Source: Balneolaceae bacterium UBA7797 (GTDB lineage: Bacteria > Bacteroidota > Rhodothermia > Balneolales > Balneolaceae). Taken from it: a stretch of DNA of 64,000 bases. The stretch spans positions 62,001 through 126,000 of the forward strand of contig DLCN01000016.1 of assembly GCA_002480645.1 (NCBI GenBank). The letters run 5' to 3'. Below are positions 46,255 through 55,300 of the stretch, one piece after another; the first letter of the stretch is position 1; each line of letters starts with the position of its first letter. The translations under genes and the position numbers were made by a program. The notes under the pieces were generated by a model. It was not told where the DNA came from. It did no database searches and saw only the letters and a list, made by a program, of their open reading frames with translations.

Positions 46255-47088
46255 TTATTTTTTTATTAGATTGGTTCCACATTTCTTACAAAAAGCAGCG
46301 TCATCGTCGTGATGGGTAGCATGGCACTTAGGACAGTATTTTAGTTCTTCATCTTTAACTCTGGCCATTTCATAACTAACTATCCCTGTGGGGACAGCGA
46401 TTATTCCATAACCTAGTATCATGATCAGTGTAGCGATGAACTTGCCTAAACCTGTTTGTGGTGCAAGGTCCCCAAATCCAACCGTTGAAAGTGTTACTAT
46501 AGCCCAGTAAATACTGGTAGGAATACTGGTAAATCCATTTTCCTGACCTTCAACAACATAGATCAATGACCCGGCAAAGATAGCGATCATGATCACAGCA
46601 AATAAGAATACGGAGATCTTCCTGCGACTAGCGATAAGTGCACTACTCAGATAGTTCGCTTCTTTCATGTATTGAACCAATTTCAATACTCTGAATACAC
46701 GTAATATACGTAGTACCCTGATTGCGGTAAGATAATGAGTGCCAGGAAGAAAAAGGCTCAGATATGTGGGTAAAATGGCAAGAAAATCGATCATGCCATA
46801 AAAGCTGAAAAAATATTTTGATGGCTGACGAACACAGATCAAACGAAGAACAAACTCTACACTAAATAAAACGGTAAAAACCCATTCGGTAATTCTAAGT
46901 GCATACCCGTACTCAGCCCGGATTTCTGCCATTGAATCGAGCATTACTACTAATACACTAAGTGATATAGCAGCTATGAGTATAACATCGAAGAGTTTCC
47001 CTAAGCGGGTCTCCGCTTCAAAAATTATAATGTAGAGTTTCTTTCTCCAGTTTTCTTTAACCGGTATGTTATCAAATACTCGGTTCAT
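46255..47088 (-). CDS. Voltage-gated potassium channel with C-terminal zinc ribbon
   Basis: 277 aa, six membrane helices. The S4 voltage sensor has Arg at 124, 127, 130 and 133 (RVLRILRVFRVL), and the selectivity filter is STVGFGDL at 201-208. Beyond S6 a short cytoplasmic tail ends in a zinc ribbon with Cys252, Cys255, Cys267 and Cys270. The ribbon is an unusual ending for a Kv channel and may mediate assembly or sensing. Thirteen bases after the cyclophilin gene. Confidence 0.88.
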   Translation of the reverse strand: MNRVFDNIPVKENWRKKLYIIIFEAETRLGKLFDVILIAAISLSVLVVMLDSMAEIRAEYGYALRITEWVFTVLFSVEFVLRLICVRQPSKYFFSFYGMIDFLAILPTYLSLFLPGTHYLTAIRVLRILRVFRVLKLVQYMKEANYLSSALIASRRKISVFLFAVIMIAIFAGSLIYVVEGQENGFTSIPTSIYWAIVTLSTVGFGDLAPQTGLGKFIATLIMILGYGIIAVPTGIVSYEMARVKDEELKYCPKCHATHHDDDAAFCKKCGTNLIKK

Positions 47089-47101
47089 GTACGATCATAA
47101 C

Positions 47102-47617
47102 TTATTTTGAAGGAAAGCGCTCATCCAGAACTTCATTCCAGAAGGCAACTTCTTCTACAGAAGTCAATAATTCTGAAATATCATCATTGATGATCACCGT
47201 TTCGATCTTATCACCCTGATTGATACTGTTGACCACCTCTTGATCAGTATCGGTCAATACTTTTCCAAATACGGTATGTCGGCCATCAAGCCAGGGAGTG
47301 GGAACATGAGTGATAAAGAACTGACTTCCATTGGTACCCGGACCAGCATTGGCCATAGAAAGAATGCCGGGAACATCATGCTTCAGATCAGGAGTAAATT
47401 CATCTTCGAAATTATACCCCGGGCTACCGGTTCCGGTTCCGTTTGGGCAACCTCCCTGAATCATAAAGTCTGAGATAACCCGGTGGAAATTTAAGTTGTC
47501 GTAATAACCACGGGTAGCAAGGTTGACAAAATTTGCTACAGTTTTAGGTGTTTTATCGTCGAAAAGTTCAAGGTTTATATCACCTTTAGATGTTTTTATA
47601 ACTGCTGTAATACTCAT
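47102..47617 (-). CDS. Cyclophilin-type peptidyl-prolyl isomerase
   Basis: 171 aa with no signal peptide, so cytoplasmic. Core motifs [13 protein letters not shown] and [25 protein letters not shown] are complete (Arg, Phe, Gln and the Trp). Its start is immediately after the PagL-like stop, with the Kv channel 13 bases further on, so it sits inside a likely operon. Confidence 0.92.
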   Translation of the reverse strand: MSITAVIKTSKGDINLELFDDKTPKTVANFVNLATRGYYDNLNFHRVISDFMIQGGCPNGTGTGSPGYNFEDEFTPDLKHDVPGILSMANAGPGTNGSQFFITHVPTPWLDGRHTVFGKVLTDTDQEVVNSINQGDKIETVIINDDISELLTSVEEVAFWNEVLDERFPSK

Positions 47618-48232
47618 TTAATTAATTTTATAATTCAGTGAAATAAAAAGAAAATTTGAATCTAAACCAGGGTTTTCTTCTCCGGTTTGAGCATTCGAAA
47701 TATGATGAAATTTGTACCCTAATGAAAAACCAAGTGATTGGTATAACTTTCGGTCGAAAGCTAGTTTTATATCAAAGGTATAATTTAAGCGTTTAGCATC
47801 ATCGGTAGGAAACACTTTATTCATATATATAAATCCCCCTGTGGTTTCTGCTACAAATTGATACTTCTCGTTAAAAACTTTTACCAGCCCTAATCCTACA
47901 GGGGAGAGGCCAAAGCCGTGAGCATAGTCTTTTCGCCCATTATCATCTCTTTTTGAATAATCAAATCCAATATAAGGCGTAAGATGAACTTTATAAGTAA
48001 AGAAAACATCCTCGGATTTTTGCTTAAAAATTTTTTTAAGATCGATGGTAAACTGGGAAGTTTGAGAATCCGGTGTTTTCCCCAGAAAACGCATTGACGT
48101 GGGCGAATAAAGACTAAAAACTTCGATTTTATATTTAAAAGGAACTGAAGTTAATTCAGATGACTGAGCCTTGGAAATTGAAGAAGGGATCAAAAGAATT
48201 GACAGGAAAAACCAGTAAGTATATTTTTTCAA
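47618..48232 (-). CDS. PagL-like lipid A deacylase (acyloxyacyl hydrolase family)
   Basis: 204 aa, signal peptide to about residue 22 (SKAQ), the rest an eight-strand-type beta barrel. The C-terminal LGYKFHHISNAQTGEENPGLD has the His-x-Ser pair (His177, Ser179) and NPGLD context of PagL 3-O-deacylases, and Asp191 lies where the acid residue of the triad is expected. Likely outer-membrane lipid A modification. Second or third gene of the run that starts with the cold-shock gene. Confidence 0.72.
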   Translation of the reverse strand: MKKYTYWFFLSILLIPSSISKAQSSELTSVPFKYKIEVFSLYSPTSMRFLGKTPDSQTSQFTIDLKKIFKQKSEDVFFTYKVHLTPYIGFDYSKRDDNGRKDYAHGFGLSPVGLGLVKVFNEKYQFVAETTGGFIYMNKVFPTDDAKRLNYTFDIKLAFDRKLYQSLGFSLGYKFHHISNAQTGEENPGLDSNFLFISLNYKIN

Positions 48233-48248
48233 TTTGTTGGAAGCTTTT

Positions 48249-48563
48249 TCATTTTTTCTTTCTGGAAGCCAAGAAAGATAACCCCCAAATTATTACCCAG
48301 GCAATTGTTAAATAATAATAGCTGCCAAGTGCCAGAATTAAAATTGTACCACCATACAAAACATGGTAAAACCAATCTGGTACACTTGTTTTTGAAGCTT
48401 TTGACTGGAGCATTCCAATAAAGAAGAAAGCGATCTTACTTACTAATAATAGCCCGGTGTAAATCCAGAGAATGATATACAGAGGTTGATTTTGAGTATA
48501 TATCAGAACTCCGGAAGAAATAAGAAAAAGGAGGTCGGTAAAAGAGTCTTTTATCCAGTTCAT
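48249..48563 (-). CDS. Small membrane protein, unknown
   Basis: 104 aa, three predicted membrane helices (about 10-28, 30-50, 68-97), ends KKK. No family recognised. Placed between the cold-shock gene (3 bases) and the PagL-like gene (16 bases), so probably co-expressed with both. Confidence 0.65.
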   Translation of the reverse strand: MNWIKDSFTDLLFLISSGVLIYTQNQPLYIILWIYTGLLLVSKIAFFFIGMLQSKASKTSVPDWFYHVLYGGTILILALGSYYYLTIAWVIIWGLSFLASRKKK

Positions 48564-48566
48564 TAA

Positions 48567-48806
48567 TTAGAATTCAGGATCTGAATCCAATTCAGACTCG
48601 ATCAATTTAACTTCCCTAGCAAGCAGCCCTTTTTCTCCGTTGTCGAGAATAAATTCTACTTTTTCACCACGTTTCAATTTTTTAAAACCGTCCGAGTCTA
48701 TTTCTGAATAATGGACAAATACTTCCTCATCATTATCCGCATTAATGAACCCGTAGCCTTTTATATTATGGAACCACTTTACGGTTCCTAAATGTTTCGA
48801 CGACAT
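48567..48806 (-). CDS. csp: Cold-shock domain protein
   Basis: 79 aa from ATG 48806. Longer versions exist in frame but AAAAGG lies seven bases before this ATG, and the CSD fold starts here: GTVKWFHNIKGYGFI (RNP1) and VFVHYSEI (RNP2), followed by an acidic tail. Single-stranded nucleic-acid-binding RNA chaperone. Heads the run csp-membrane protein-PagL-cyclophilin-Kv channel. Confidence 0.9.
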   Translation of the reverse strand: MSSKHLGTVKWFHNIKGYGFINADNDEEVFVHYSEIDSDGFKKLKRGEKVEFILDNGEKGLLAREVKLIESELDSDPEF

Positions 48807-48892
48807 AACTATACCTTTTGATTTTTGACCCATTGAAAAGAAAATGCAAAAAATATCAGATATCAAGTTAAAAATGTCTAAATGTAGCCTAC

Positions 48893-49474
48893 TTATTTAA
48901 GTTGAATATGTTCAACCCAAATAATCGAGTTCTTTAAATGTCCGTTTCGAGGGGCTTCTAATTCAGATTTCCAACCTACCTCATCTAAAGATTCAACATT
49001 TACAATATAACCTTCGATAGTTAGTATATGTCCGCTCCTTAACTTTTTCAATTTGTCAGATATATTCTTGTTCGCCGGGATTAAATGCCAGAGACCGATC
49101 TGAGCTTTAATTTCGTGCAAAGGGAAGGGAGCTTTTGTAAGATCAAGATCATAATATCGGTCTTTTAAAGAAAAATGGATCTCATTGAGATTGCGCTCAT
49201 CCGACATCTCATTCCATCCAACCAGAACATCTATTGGGGAAAGATCTGATTTAGCATCAAAAAAATATCTTCTTCTTTTGATGATCCGGGCTTCAGCCTC
49301 AATACTTCGAAGAGGAGTTATTGTGTATTTTTCAAAATCGAAGGGAGGCTGGTTTGTTCTGTGTATTTGTGGTATTCCATCAACCACTTCACCCGGAGCC
49401 CGGTGAATTGGATAATCATACCAAAAGCGAAACCCAGCAAATGCTACTATACAAACAAGTATATACTTCAGCAT
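48893..49474 (-). CDS. Uncharacterised single-pass envelope protein
   Basis: 193 aa with an N-terminal hydrophobic segment (3-15) acting as signal or anchor. The body contains VVDGIPQIHRTNQPPFDFEKY and a RRRYF segment, and ends WVEHIQLK; no family recognised. It has an isolated promoter region, 86 bases before csp in the same direction. Confidence 0.65.
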   Translation of the reverse strand: MLKYILVCIVAFAGFRFWYDYPIHRAPGEVVDGIPQIHRTNQPPFDFEKYTITPLRSIEAEARIIKRRRYFFDAKSDLSPIDVLVGWNEMSDERNLNEIHFSLKDRYYDLDLTKAPFPLHEIKAQIGLWHLIPANKNISDKLKKLRSGHILTIEGYIVNVESLDEVGWKSELEAPRNGHLKNSIIWVEHIQLK

Positions 49475-49543
49475 ACAATGTCCTTTCTGTTTTATTGATA
49501 GGAACTACTAATGCCGGATTTGTTACAGATTAGAAGGGATTTT

Positions 49544-50029
49544 TTAAAAACAGGCTGATCTGTACTTTAGCACAAATTGCTCCAGATCCTCGATATAAAA
49601 ATTTCTCAATACGGAAGATCCGTTTGGGAAGATGATATCCTCAAAACGAATATCTACCTGTTTTGCATACAAAAATTCAATATCTCCATGTTCAAATTTC
49701 AATTCTACTTCATCAGAGGGAATATCAATTTTAGTAGAGGTCAGGAATGGTGGCTCACCGGGTAAAAATAATCCCTGAGAATCGTAAAACAATTCATTTT
49801 CGTGTTTGAAAACCTCCACCATTGATGAGTTAACACTATTTTTGATCTCTTCATTGATGATCATATAAATGTGATTCTCATCAAACCCAAGTACTATGGA
49901 ATTGTTCTTGTCTGAGATTTCTACTCTGGAAATATCATCGTTACACTTTAAAGAATCCTGAATGGTTGAACTTCCAGAATCAGTAGCCGTCTGGAGAAAA
50001 AGCAAAAGTAACCCGATAAAAAGTTTCAT
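49544..50029 (-). CDS. Uncharacterised secreted protein
   Basis: 161 aa with a hydrophobic signal sequence (1-16) and no lipobox. Acidic, with a single Cys near residue 29 and one at the C-terminus (SACF). Nothing recognised. Divergent from the receiver/kinase gene, with the direct-repeat pair lying between. Confidence 0.6.
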   Translation of the reverse strand: MKLFIGLLLLFLQTATDSGSSTIQDSLKCNDDISRVEISDKNNSIVLGFDENHIYMIINEEIKNSVNSSMVEVFKHENELFYDSQGLFLPGEPPFLTSTKIDIPSDEVELKFEHGDIEFLYAKQVDIRFEDIIFPNGSSVLRNFYIEDLEQFVLKYRSACF

Positions 50030-50084
50030 AATTCTAAAAGTGATTGAAGTATACAGTCAAACATATGACGATTCGTACAAATTA

Positions 50085-50121
50085 TAGTTTCAACCATACT
50101 TAAGATTATTTAGTTTCAACC
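50085..50121 (+). repeat. Pair of 11-bp direct repeats upstream of the hybrid kinase
   Basis: TAGTTTCAACC at 50085-50095 and again at 50111-50121, starts 26 bases apart (about two and a half helical turns). Both lie in the 138-base divergent gap before the kinase start at 50168. The spacing fits a tandem binding site for a response regulator; identity of the regulator is unknown. Confidence 0.5.
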
Positions 50122-50167
50122 GATTATTAGTATACTATATGGTATCCCTTAACAAAGAAATCATTTA

Positions 50168-51340
50168 TTGAGCAACGTGAGCCAATTTCTAATTGCCCCT
50201 GAGGATTTTTTAATTCTTATAGTCGATGATACAGAGGCGAATATACGCTTGTTATCTCATGTTTTAAGAGGTGAGGGCTTTCAGCCTATTGTCGCCTTTA
50301 ACGGATCCGATGCTATTGATTTGATTGAGAGTAGAGAGCCGGATCTGGTGTTGCTCGATATCATGATGCCTGATATGACGGGTATTGAAGTATGCACTGA
50401 GATCAAACAAAAGGACAAGCTAAAGGATATACCCATTATATTTCTAAGTGCACTATCTGAAACGAGTGACAAAGTTGAAGGATTCAGAGCCGGTGGGGTT
50501 GATTACATTACCAAACCATTTCAAAAAGACGAAGTACTTGCCCGGATAAGAACCCATCTTTTTTTAAGCAAACTTCAAAAAGAGAGAAAACAGCGCATCA
50601 TCGATCTGAGAAAAAGAGAAGCAGATCTCAGGGATTTAAATAAGAAAAAGGATGATCTGGTTAGAATGGTATCTCACGATATCAAAAATCCACTCACAGG
50701 GATTGTTGGATTAGCAAATATGCTAAAGCAGGATATGGATTTTTCGGAAGAAGAAAAGGCAGAGATGCTGCAGGTTATGGAGTCCAGCGGCAGGAAATTA
50801 CTAGAAATGGTTGAGAAAGTATTAGATGCCGAGGATAGCTCAAAGAAAATGGATGAACCGGATCTTTTAGTTACAGATTTACGAGAACTGGCCGATAAAG
50901 TAAAATCAGTAAATAACCCGAAAGCTATTCTCAAAAAGATCGGGTTAAGTATTGATCTTTCATTAAAACATAACCGGGTTTTACTTGACGAAGTAAAAAT
51001 GGAAATAGCATTGAATAACTTAGTATCAAATGCATTGAAATTTACCCAGACTAATGGGACAGTATCTTTATCTATAACTAATAGTGACGACCTGATACAA
51101 TTCAGGATCACTGATACCGGTATTGGAATTCCGGAACATATGATCGATAAATTGTTTACAGAACATGATTCTGACAGCAATTATTCCAGTAAAGGTACTG
51201 ATGGAGAAATTGGTACCGGTTTAGGGTTAGATGTAGTACAAAACATAGTCAGAATTCATAAAGGCAAAGTCTGGGTTGAATCGATTGAAAATGAAGGATC
51301 AACATTCTATATCGAAATGCCGTTAATCAAAGCAACTTAG
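50168..51340 (+). CDS. Receiver / histidine kinase hybrid
   Basis: 390 aa, soluble. Receiver domain 15-130 with phospho-acceptor Asp64 (LVLLDIMMPD), a charged coiled coil 133-165, HisKA with His170 (MVSHDIKNPL) and HATPase_c (NALKFTQ, DTGIGIPE, GTGLGLDVV). Receiver-first hybrids act as relays fed by another kinase. The start is TTG at 50168; GTG three codons later is an alternative. Followed by the second receiver protein after two bases. Confidence 0.88.
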   Translation: MSNVSQFLIAPEDFLILIVDDTEANIRLLSHVLRGEGFQPIVAFNGSDAIDLIESREPDLVLLDIMMPDMTGIEVCTEIKQKDKLKDIPIIFLSALSETSDKVEGFRAGGVDYITKPFQKDEVLARIRTHLFLSKLQKERKQRIIDLRKREADLRDLNKKKDDLVRMVSHDIKNPLTGIVGLANMLKQDMDFSEEEKAEMLQVMESSGRKLLEMVEKVLDAEDSSKKMDEPDLLVTDLRELADKVKSVNNPKAILKKIGLSIDLSLKHNRVLLDEVKMEIALNNLVSNALKFTQTNGTVSLSITNSDDLIQFRITDTGIGIPEHMIDKLFTEHDSDSNYSSKGTDGEIGTGLGLDVVQNIVRIHKGKVWVESIENEGSTFYIEMPLIKAT

Positions 51341-51342
51341 TG

Positions 51343-52278
51343 ATGAACAAATACAATATTTTAGTCATTGATGATGATGATCCCATTCATTTTTTAGCAA
51401 AGGGTCTACTGGGAAGAGAGTACAATCTGTTTAATGCAAAGAATGCACAGGAAGCGATAGATATTTTAACTACAACTCAGATAAACCTGATTATATCTGA
51501 TATTCATATGCCCGGTTTAAGTGGACTGGAATTGCTGGAATCACTTCGTGGTGATGAAGATAAGAGCAAGATCCCCGTACTTATAATGACCAATCTTCCT
51601 ACCATTGAGAAAGAGAAGAAGGCAATGGAATTGGGAGCTGCCGATTTCTTCAAAAAAGAACTCTTTACCAACGACAAACAGAAGATCATTGATCTAGTTA
51701 GAATGAAGCTGGTTACCAATGTTCAAATTTCAGGATTACATGAGGATCTTGAGATGAGCAAAGAACAATTGGTAATGGAATTGATGGAAAGTGCAATAAC
51801 TGGTGATTTTGAAGATACCGTTGATGTTCTTATCTCAGAACTTAATGCCATTACCAAATCTGAATTAACAGGGTTTTGGTATGTTGGGGATGGAAAAAAT
51901 GAACGTGTAGTTTATCGCATTGCCCAAGGAATTGAAGATTCAAATTTTGAAACTATCCCTGAACAAACTCTCATTGAGGAATTAGGTAAGAATAAAGTCG
52001 GATATATTGTAAATAATATTGTTAAAGAGGAGAAAGGTACGTTTAAAGAAGGTTCAAAGTATCACAACCTTACCAGTGAGATAGCTGTACCTATCTGTAA
52101 AGTAAATGAAAAAGAATTATTAAATAATGAGATGAATTTACCTGATGAATCTGAAATATTCGGAGTGGTAATTCTGAAAAGAAAAGTATTGTTCTCAACC
52201 ATTGAATTTGAACTTGTATCCCGGTTGATCACTCAAACCGGATCGATTCTATGGCGGTTATATCAATATAATTCGTAG
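51343..52278 (+). CDS. Receiver / GAF-like protein
   Basis: 311 aa from ATG 51343; a GTG directly before it at 51340 is in frame. The receiver domain, residues 5-125, has Asp53 in ISDIHMPG. A coiled stretch is followed by a GAF-like domain at about 145-305 (GFWYVGDGKNERVVYRI and a VVILKRKV strand). No DNA-binding or enzymatic output is visible, so it may sense a ligand or pass signal to a partner. Probably in phosphotransfer with the hybrid kinase two bases upstream. Confidence 0.82.
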   Translation: MNKYNILVIDDDDPIHFLAKGLLGREYNLFNAKNAQEAIDILTTTQINLIISDIHMPGLSGLELLESLRGDEDKSKIPVLIMTNLPTIEKEKKAMELGAADFFKKELFTNDKQKIIDLVRMKLVTNVQISGLHEDLEMSKEQLVMELMESAITGDFEDTVDVLISELNAITKSELTGFWYVGDGKNERVVYRIAQGIEDSNFETIPEQTLIEELGKNKVGYIVNNIVKEEKGTFKEGSKYHNLTSEIAVPICKVNEKELLNNEMNLPDESEIFGVVILKRKVLFSTIEFELVSRLITQTGSILWRLYQYNS

Positions 52279-52328
52279 CCTTTCTTTTTTAAACGAAACA
52301 ATGTAGAATTGATGCGTATTACAGACGC

Positions 52329-52637
52329 ATGAAAATTCTTAAGAAACACATTGAATGGATGGTATTTCTTGGAGGCCTTTTATTAATGGCTACCATGAAT
52401 CCCTATAATAATGGCACATCTCTATGCCTATTTGAGTTATTAGGCGCCCCATTTTGTTTAGGGGATGGCTTGGGTCATTCCATAGCCTTTTTGTTCAGAG
52501 GGGAGATCAGAGAATCTCTGAATGCTAATTTTATGGGACCACTTGCTGTTCTGATCTTAAGTGCACGAATTTTGTCAATCTGGAAAAGATTGTTTTTTAA
52601 TAACCCCAAAAATAAAATGGAGCCAGAAAATGTCTAG
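52329..52637 (+). CDS. DUF2752 membrane protein
   Basis: 102 aa with two or three helices. CLFELLGAPFCLGDGLGHS, then GEIRESLNANFMGPL is the DUF2752 pattern (usually CPxCGxTRA, here changed to CLGDGLGHS). Function unknown. Its stop overlaps the start of the TM2 gene by eight bases. Confidence 0.78.
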   Translation: MKILKKHIEWMVFLGGLLLMATMNPYNNGTSLCLFELLGAPFCLGDGLGHSIAFLFRGEIRESLNANFMGPLAVLILSARILSIWKRLFFNNPKNKMEPENV

Positions 52638-52971
52638 TGTATTAGATTATTTCCCAAAAGCAGAAGGCGACGAGGCACTTTACCTTGGTAAATTGATTAG
52701 TACAATGAGTGAAGATGACCTGAGGAAGTTTGCTAATGCTTATAATTCCCGCAGGAAAGACCCTCAACTAATCTTGTTTACCTGTTTGTTAGCTTTCCTC
52801 GGAGTTGCAGGTATACACCGGATCTTATTGAATCAAGTAGGTATGGGGATCCTCTATTTACTTACTGGAGGGTTATGTCTGATCGGAGCCATTGTAGATA
52901 TCGTTAATTACAAAGATCTTACTTTCCAATACAACCGTTCTGTAGCGCAGGAATTAAAAACAATGCTATAA
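52630..52971 (+). CDS. TM2 domain protein
   Basis: 113 aa from ATG 52630, chosen because a longer frame would run through the DUF2752 gene. A helical N-terminal part is followed by a TM2 domain: LLAFLGVAGIHRILLNQVGMGILYLL and GGLCLIGAIVDIVNYK, two membrane helices joined by an HRF-like turn (here HRIL). Function unknown; coupled to DUF2752 by overlap. Confidence 0.85.
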   Translation: MSSVLDYFPKAEGDEALYLGKLISTMSEDDLRKFANAYNSRRKDPQLILFTCLLAFLGVAGIHRILLNQVGMGILYLLTGGLCLIGAIVDIVNYKDLTFQYNRSVAQELKTML

Positions 52972-53002
52972 TTTTATTTATATGATTAGGTAATGAAGGG
53001 CT

Positions 53003-53404
53003 TTAATTATTAAGAGCCCCTTCATCCAGCCAGACTTGTATAATTTTTCTGTCATCGGCACTTAAATAGGGGCCATCGAGTGGCATTCTAGGGATACCAA
53101 ATTGTGGAGTTTCTGTTAATACATCATATAAACCACTTGATTCGGCATCACCGGCCACGATAATATTATCCTGCCATTTATTTCCAATGCTAAGCATCAG
53201 ACTATCATAGCTGGTCACATTTAAACCGCCATAACTTCCGTGGCATCTCACACAATTATTCTCAAAGATCGGTAATACTTGTCCCTGGAATGAAACATCC
53301 ATGTATTCCACATCCGATGGTTTTTCTCGGTCGACAGTAGTTAGACAACTTTCGAAAAAAACCATCAAAAGGATCAACAGTAAGGGTAGATACGTTTTTT
53401 TCAT
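53003..53404 (-). CDS. Lipoprotein with a c-type cytochrome motif
   Basis: 133 aa. Lipobox FESC (Cys20). CVRCH at 51-55 binds heme c covalently, and Met near residue 109 in IPRMPL is a candidate axial ligand. The arrangement resembles the planctomycete-type cytochrome C domain. Possibly an electron carrier at the outer face of a membrane; no oxidoreductase partner adjacent. Confidence 0.84.
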   Translation of the reverse strand: MKKTYLPLLLILLMVFFESCLTTVDREKPSDVEYMDVSFQGQVLPIFENNCVRCHGSYGGLNVTSYDSLMLSIGNKWQDNIIVAGDAESSGLYDVLTETPQFGIPRMPLDGPYLSADDRKIIQVWLDEGALNN

Positions 53405-53470
53405 CTCATTTTAGTTACATTATTGCCCTTGATCAAAAGAATGAAGCATAATTAAAATTCTCAATCTATT

Positions 53471-54010
53471 ATGAAAGACCGTTCAGAATCACTCGAAGTT
53501 CTTGAAGAGTATATTGAATCAGAAGCATTAAAACATCATTGTAAAATGGTAGCAACAGCTACAGAAGCGTATGCTATCTCCCTGGAAAAATCAAAAGATG
53601 AGATTGAAAAATGGTGGACTGCAGGACTGTTACATGATCTGGATTGGGAAAAATTTCCCGATGAACATCCAAATAAAGCTGTGAATGAAATTTTACCTGA
53701 ACTTGGATATTCTGATGAAATATTAGATGCGATCAGAGCACATGCGCCTGAAAGAACGGGTAAACAACCAGAAACTGAATTAGAGCGGTACCTTTTTGCT
53801 TGTGATGAGATCTCTGGTTTTATGCATGCTGTTTCACTTATGAGACCTACAGGATTTGATGGGATGAAAGTGAAATCAGTGACAAAAAAACTTAAGACCG
53901 CTAATTTTGCAGCAAGTGTATCCAGAGAGGATATCTATAAAGGAGCTGAATTGATCGGCAAAACACTAAATGAACATATACAGTTTTTGATCACTGTATT
54001 TTCAGACTAA
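53471..54010 (+). CDS. HD-domain phosphohydrolase
   Basis: 179 aa. HHCKMVATA, LLHDLDW and AIRAHAPERTG supply the metal-binding His, His-Asp and His of the HD fold. Related to HDIG proteins; nucleotide or phosphate substrate unknown. Followed directly by its own terminator. Confidence 0.88.
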   Translation: MKDRSESLEVLEEYIESEALKHHCKMVATATEAYAISLEKSKDEIEKWWTAGLLHDLDWEKFPDEHPNKAVNEILPELGYSDEILDAIRAHAPERTGKQPETELERYLFACDEISGFMHAVSLMRPTGFDGMKVKSVTKKLKTANFAASVSREDIYKGAELIGKTLNEHIQFLITVFSD

Positions 54011-54017
54011 AAAAAGA

Positions 54018-54050
54018 AACCCGAACCGTTCAAAGTTCGGGTTTTTTCTT
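54018..54050 (+). terminator. Intrinsic terminator after the HD gene
   Basis: Nine-pair stem AACCCGAAC (54018-54026) with GTTCGGGTT (54035-54043), eight-base loop, then a T run. Begins eight bases after the HD stop. Confidence 0.9.
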
Positions 54051-54212
54051 TAGGGCATTTGGTGCTTTGCAGCATCCAAAAGCTCGTTTGCTCTTCGGGG
54101 AGGCAGTACGGCATTAATATTGGAAGGTTACAAGGAATTTCGATTTTACCAGAATTGATATAATTCAAACCAATAGATGCTCGAAATAACTGATTATTTG
54201 TTATTTTGAAGC

Positions 54213-55292
54213 ATGAAATTGAAGGATATTTTACCACTGGGAAATAAGGAAATAATTCTCTCGGCACTGATCTTTACGTTGATAGTAGTGTCTACCTTTA
54301 CATCAAGACAAATCAGGTTGCATTCAGATTCTGCAATCATTGCATCCGAGAAGACAAATATTCAATTGCCCGACAAAAGTAATCTTGATGAATTAGTTGC
54401 CGTATTTGATAAAGCAGGGATTCTGTATAATAAAGAAGAGTTGTATTGGGCTGCGCGGATCTTAGGATGGAGAACTTTCAGGAAAGGTAATTATTCTTTA
54501 CACGGGAGCTATTCTTACGAACAATTACTTTCAACAATGGCAAAAGGTATTCAGGATCCCGTATCTATTGTTGTTTTACCGGGAATCACTATAAACAGAC
54601 TTGCAAGATCACTGTCCCGTCAACTGGCATTTGACAGTCTGGCTGTGATGCAAGTGTTTTCAGATTCTGTCTTTTTAAAGCAAACAGGTTTTAATCAGGA
54701 AGAACTATTCGGACGGATGTTACCCGAAACCTATCTGATGTACTGGACTTCATCCCCGGAAGATGTGGTTAATCGAATGCTTAAAGAGTTCAACGATAGA
54801 ACAGCTTCAGCATATAAAAATGCAGATAATGATTTTGATCTGTCTATTGATGAGGTACTAACTCTTGCTTCGATCGTAGAATGGGAAGCTAAAGATGAAA
54901 ATGAAAAACCGGTAATTGCCGGATTGTATTATAATCGCTTGAAAAGGAGAATGCATCTTCAGGCTGATCCCACTATCAATTTTGCGTTAGGTGAGCGTAG
55001 AAGATTATTATATGAGGATTATGAATTGGACCATCCATACAATACGTACAAGAATTATGGGTTACCACCCGGTCCGATCACTAATCCAGCCTTGAGTACC
55101 ATTAAAGCGGTAATAAACTACGATCACCATAATTATTTATACATGGTTGCCAATCCTGAAGGAGGCCACACCTTTACACGAACGTATGAACAGCATCTTG
55201 TTGAAAGTGAAAAGTGGAGACGCTGGCTTCAGAAACAATACCGGATCAAGCGGCAACGAGAGAGGGAAGCTGCAGCTCAATTAAATAATTAG
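54213..55292 (+). CDS. mltG: Endolytic murein transglycosylase MltG
   Basis: 359 aa. One membrane helix (about 12-30), then a YceG domain. Catalytic Glu lies in LASIVEWEAK and the substrate cleft in LQADPTINFALG, with the YNTYKNYGLPPGPI motif intact. Cuts nascent peptidoglycan strands. Transcribed toward an LpoA-like gene on the opposite strand, eight bases away. The 162 bases before it, beyond the HD terminator, hold nothing I can name. Confidence 0.94.
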   Translation: MKLKDILPLGNKEIILSALIFTLIVVSTFTSRQIRLHSDSAIIASEKTNIQLPDKSNLDELVAVFDKAGILYNKEELYWAARILGWRTFRKGNYSLHGSYSYEQLLSTMAKGIQDPVSIVVLPGITINRLARSLSRQLAFDSLAVMQVFSDSVFLKQTGFNQEELFGRMLPETYLMYWTSSPEDVVNRMLKEFNDRTASAYKNADNDFDLSIDEVLTLASIVEWEAKDENEKPVIAGLYYNRLKRRMHLQADPTINFALGERRRLLYEDYELDHPYNTYKNYGLPPGPITNPALSTIKAVINYDHHNYLYMVANPEGGHTFTRTYEQHLVESEKWRRWLQKQYRIKRQREREAAAQLNN

Positions 55293-55300
55293 AATTACTG

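Noticed and set aside
48807..48866. N-terminal extension of the cold-shock protein
   Set aside because: The CSD fold begins at the ATG 48806, which has a well placed AAAAGG; the extension has no family match.
52312..52330. Six-pair hairpin (ATGCGT/ACGCAT) over the DUF2752 start codon
   Set aside because: Short and of a kind expected by chance; no further support for regulation.
54007..54267. 86-codon minus-strand frame across the HD terminator
   Set aside because: It runs through the terminator and into mltG, has no recognisable feature and begins inside mltG.
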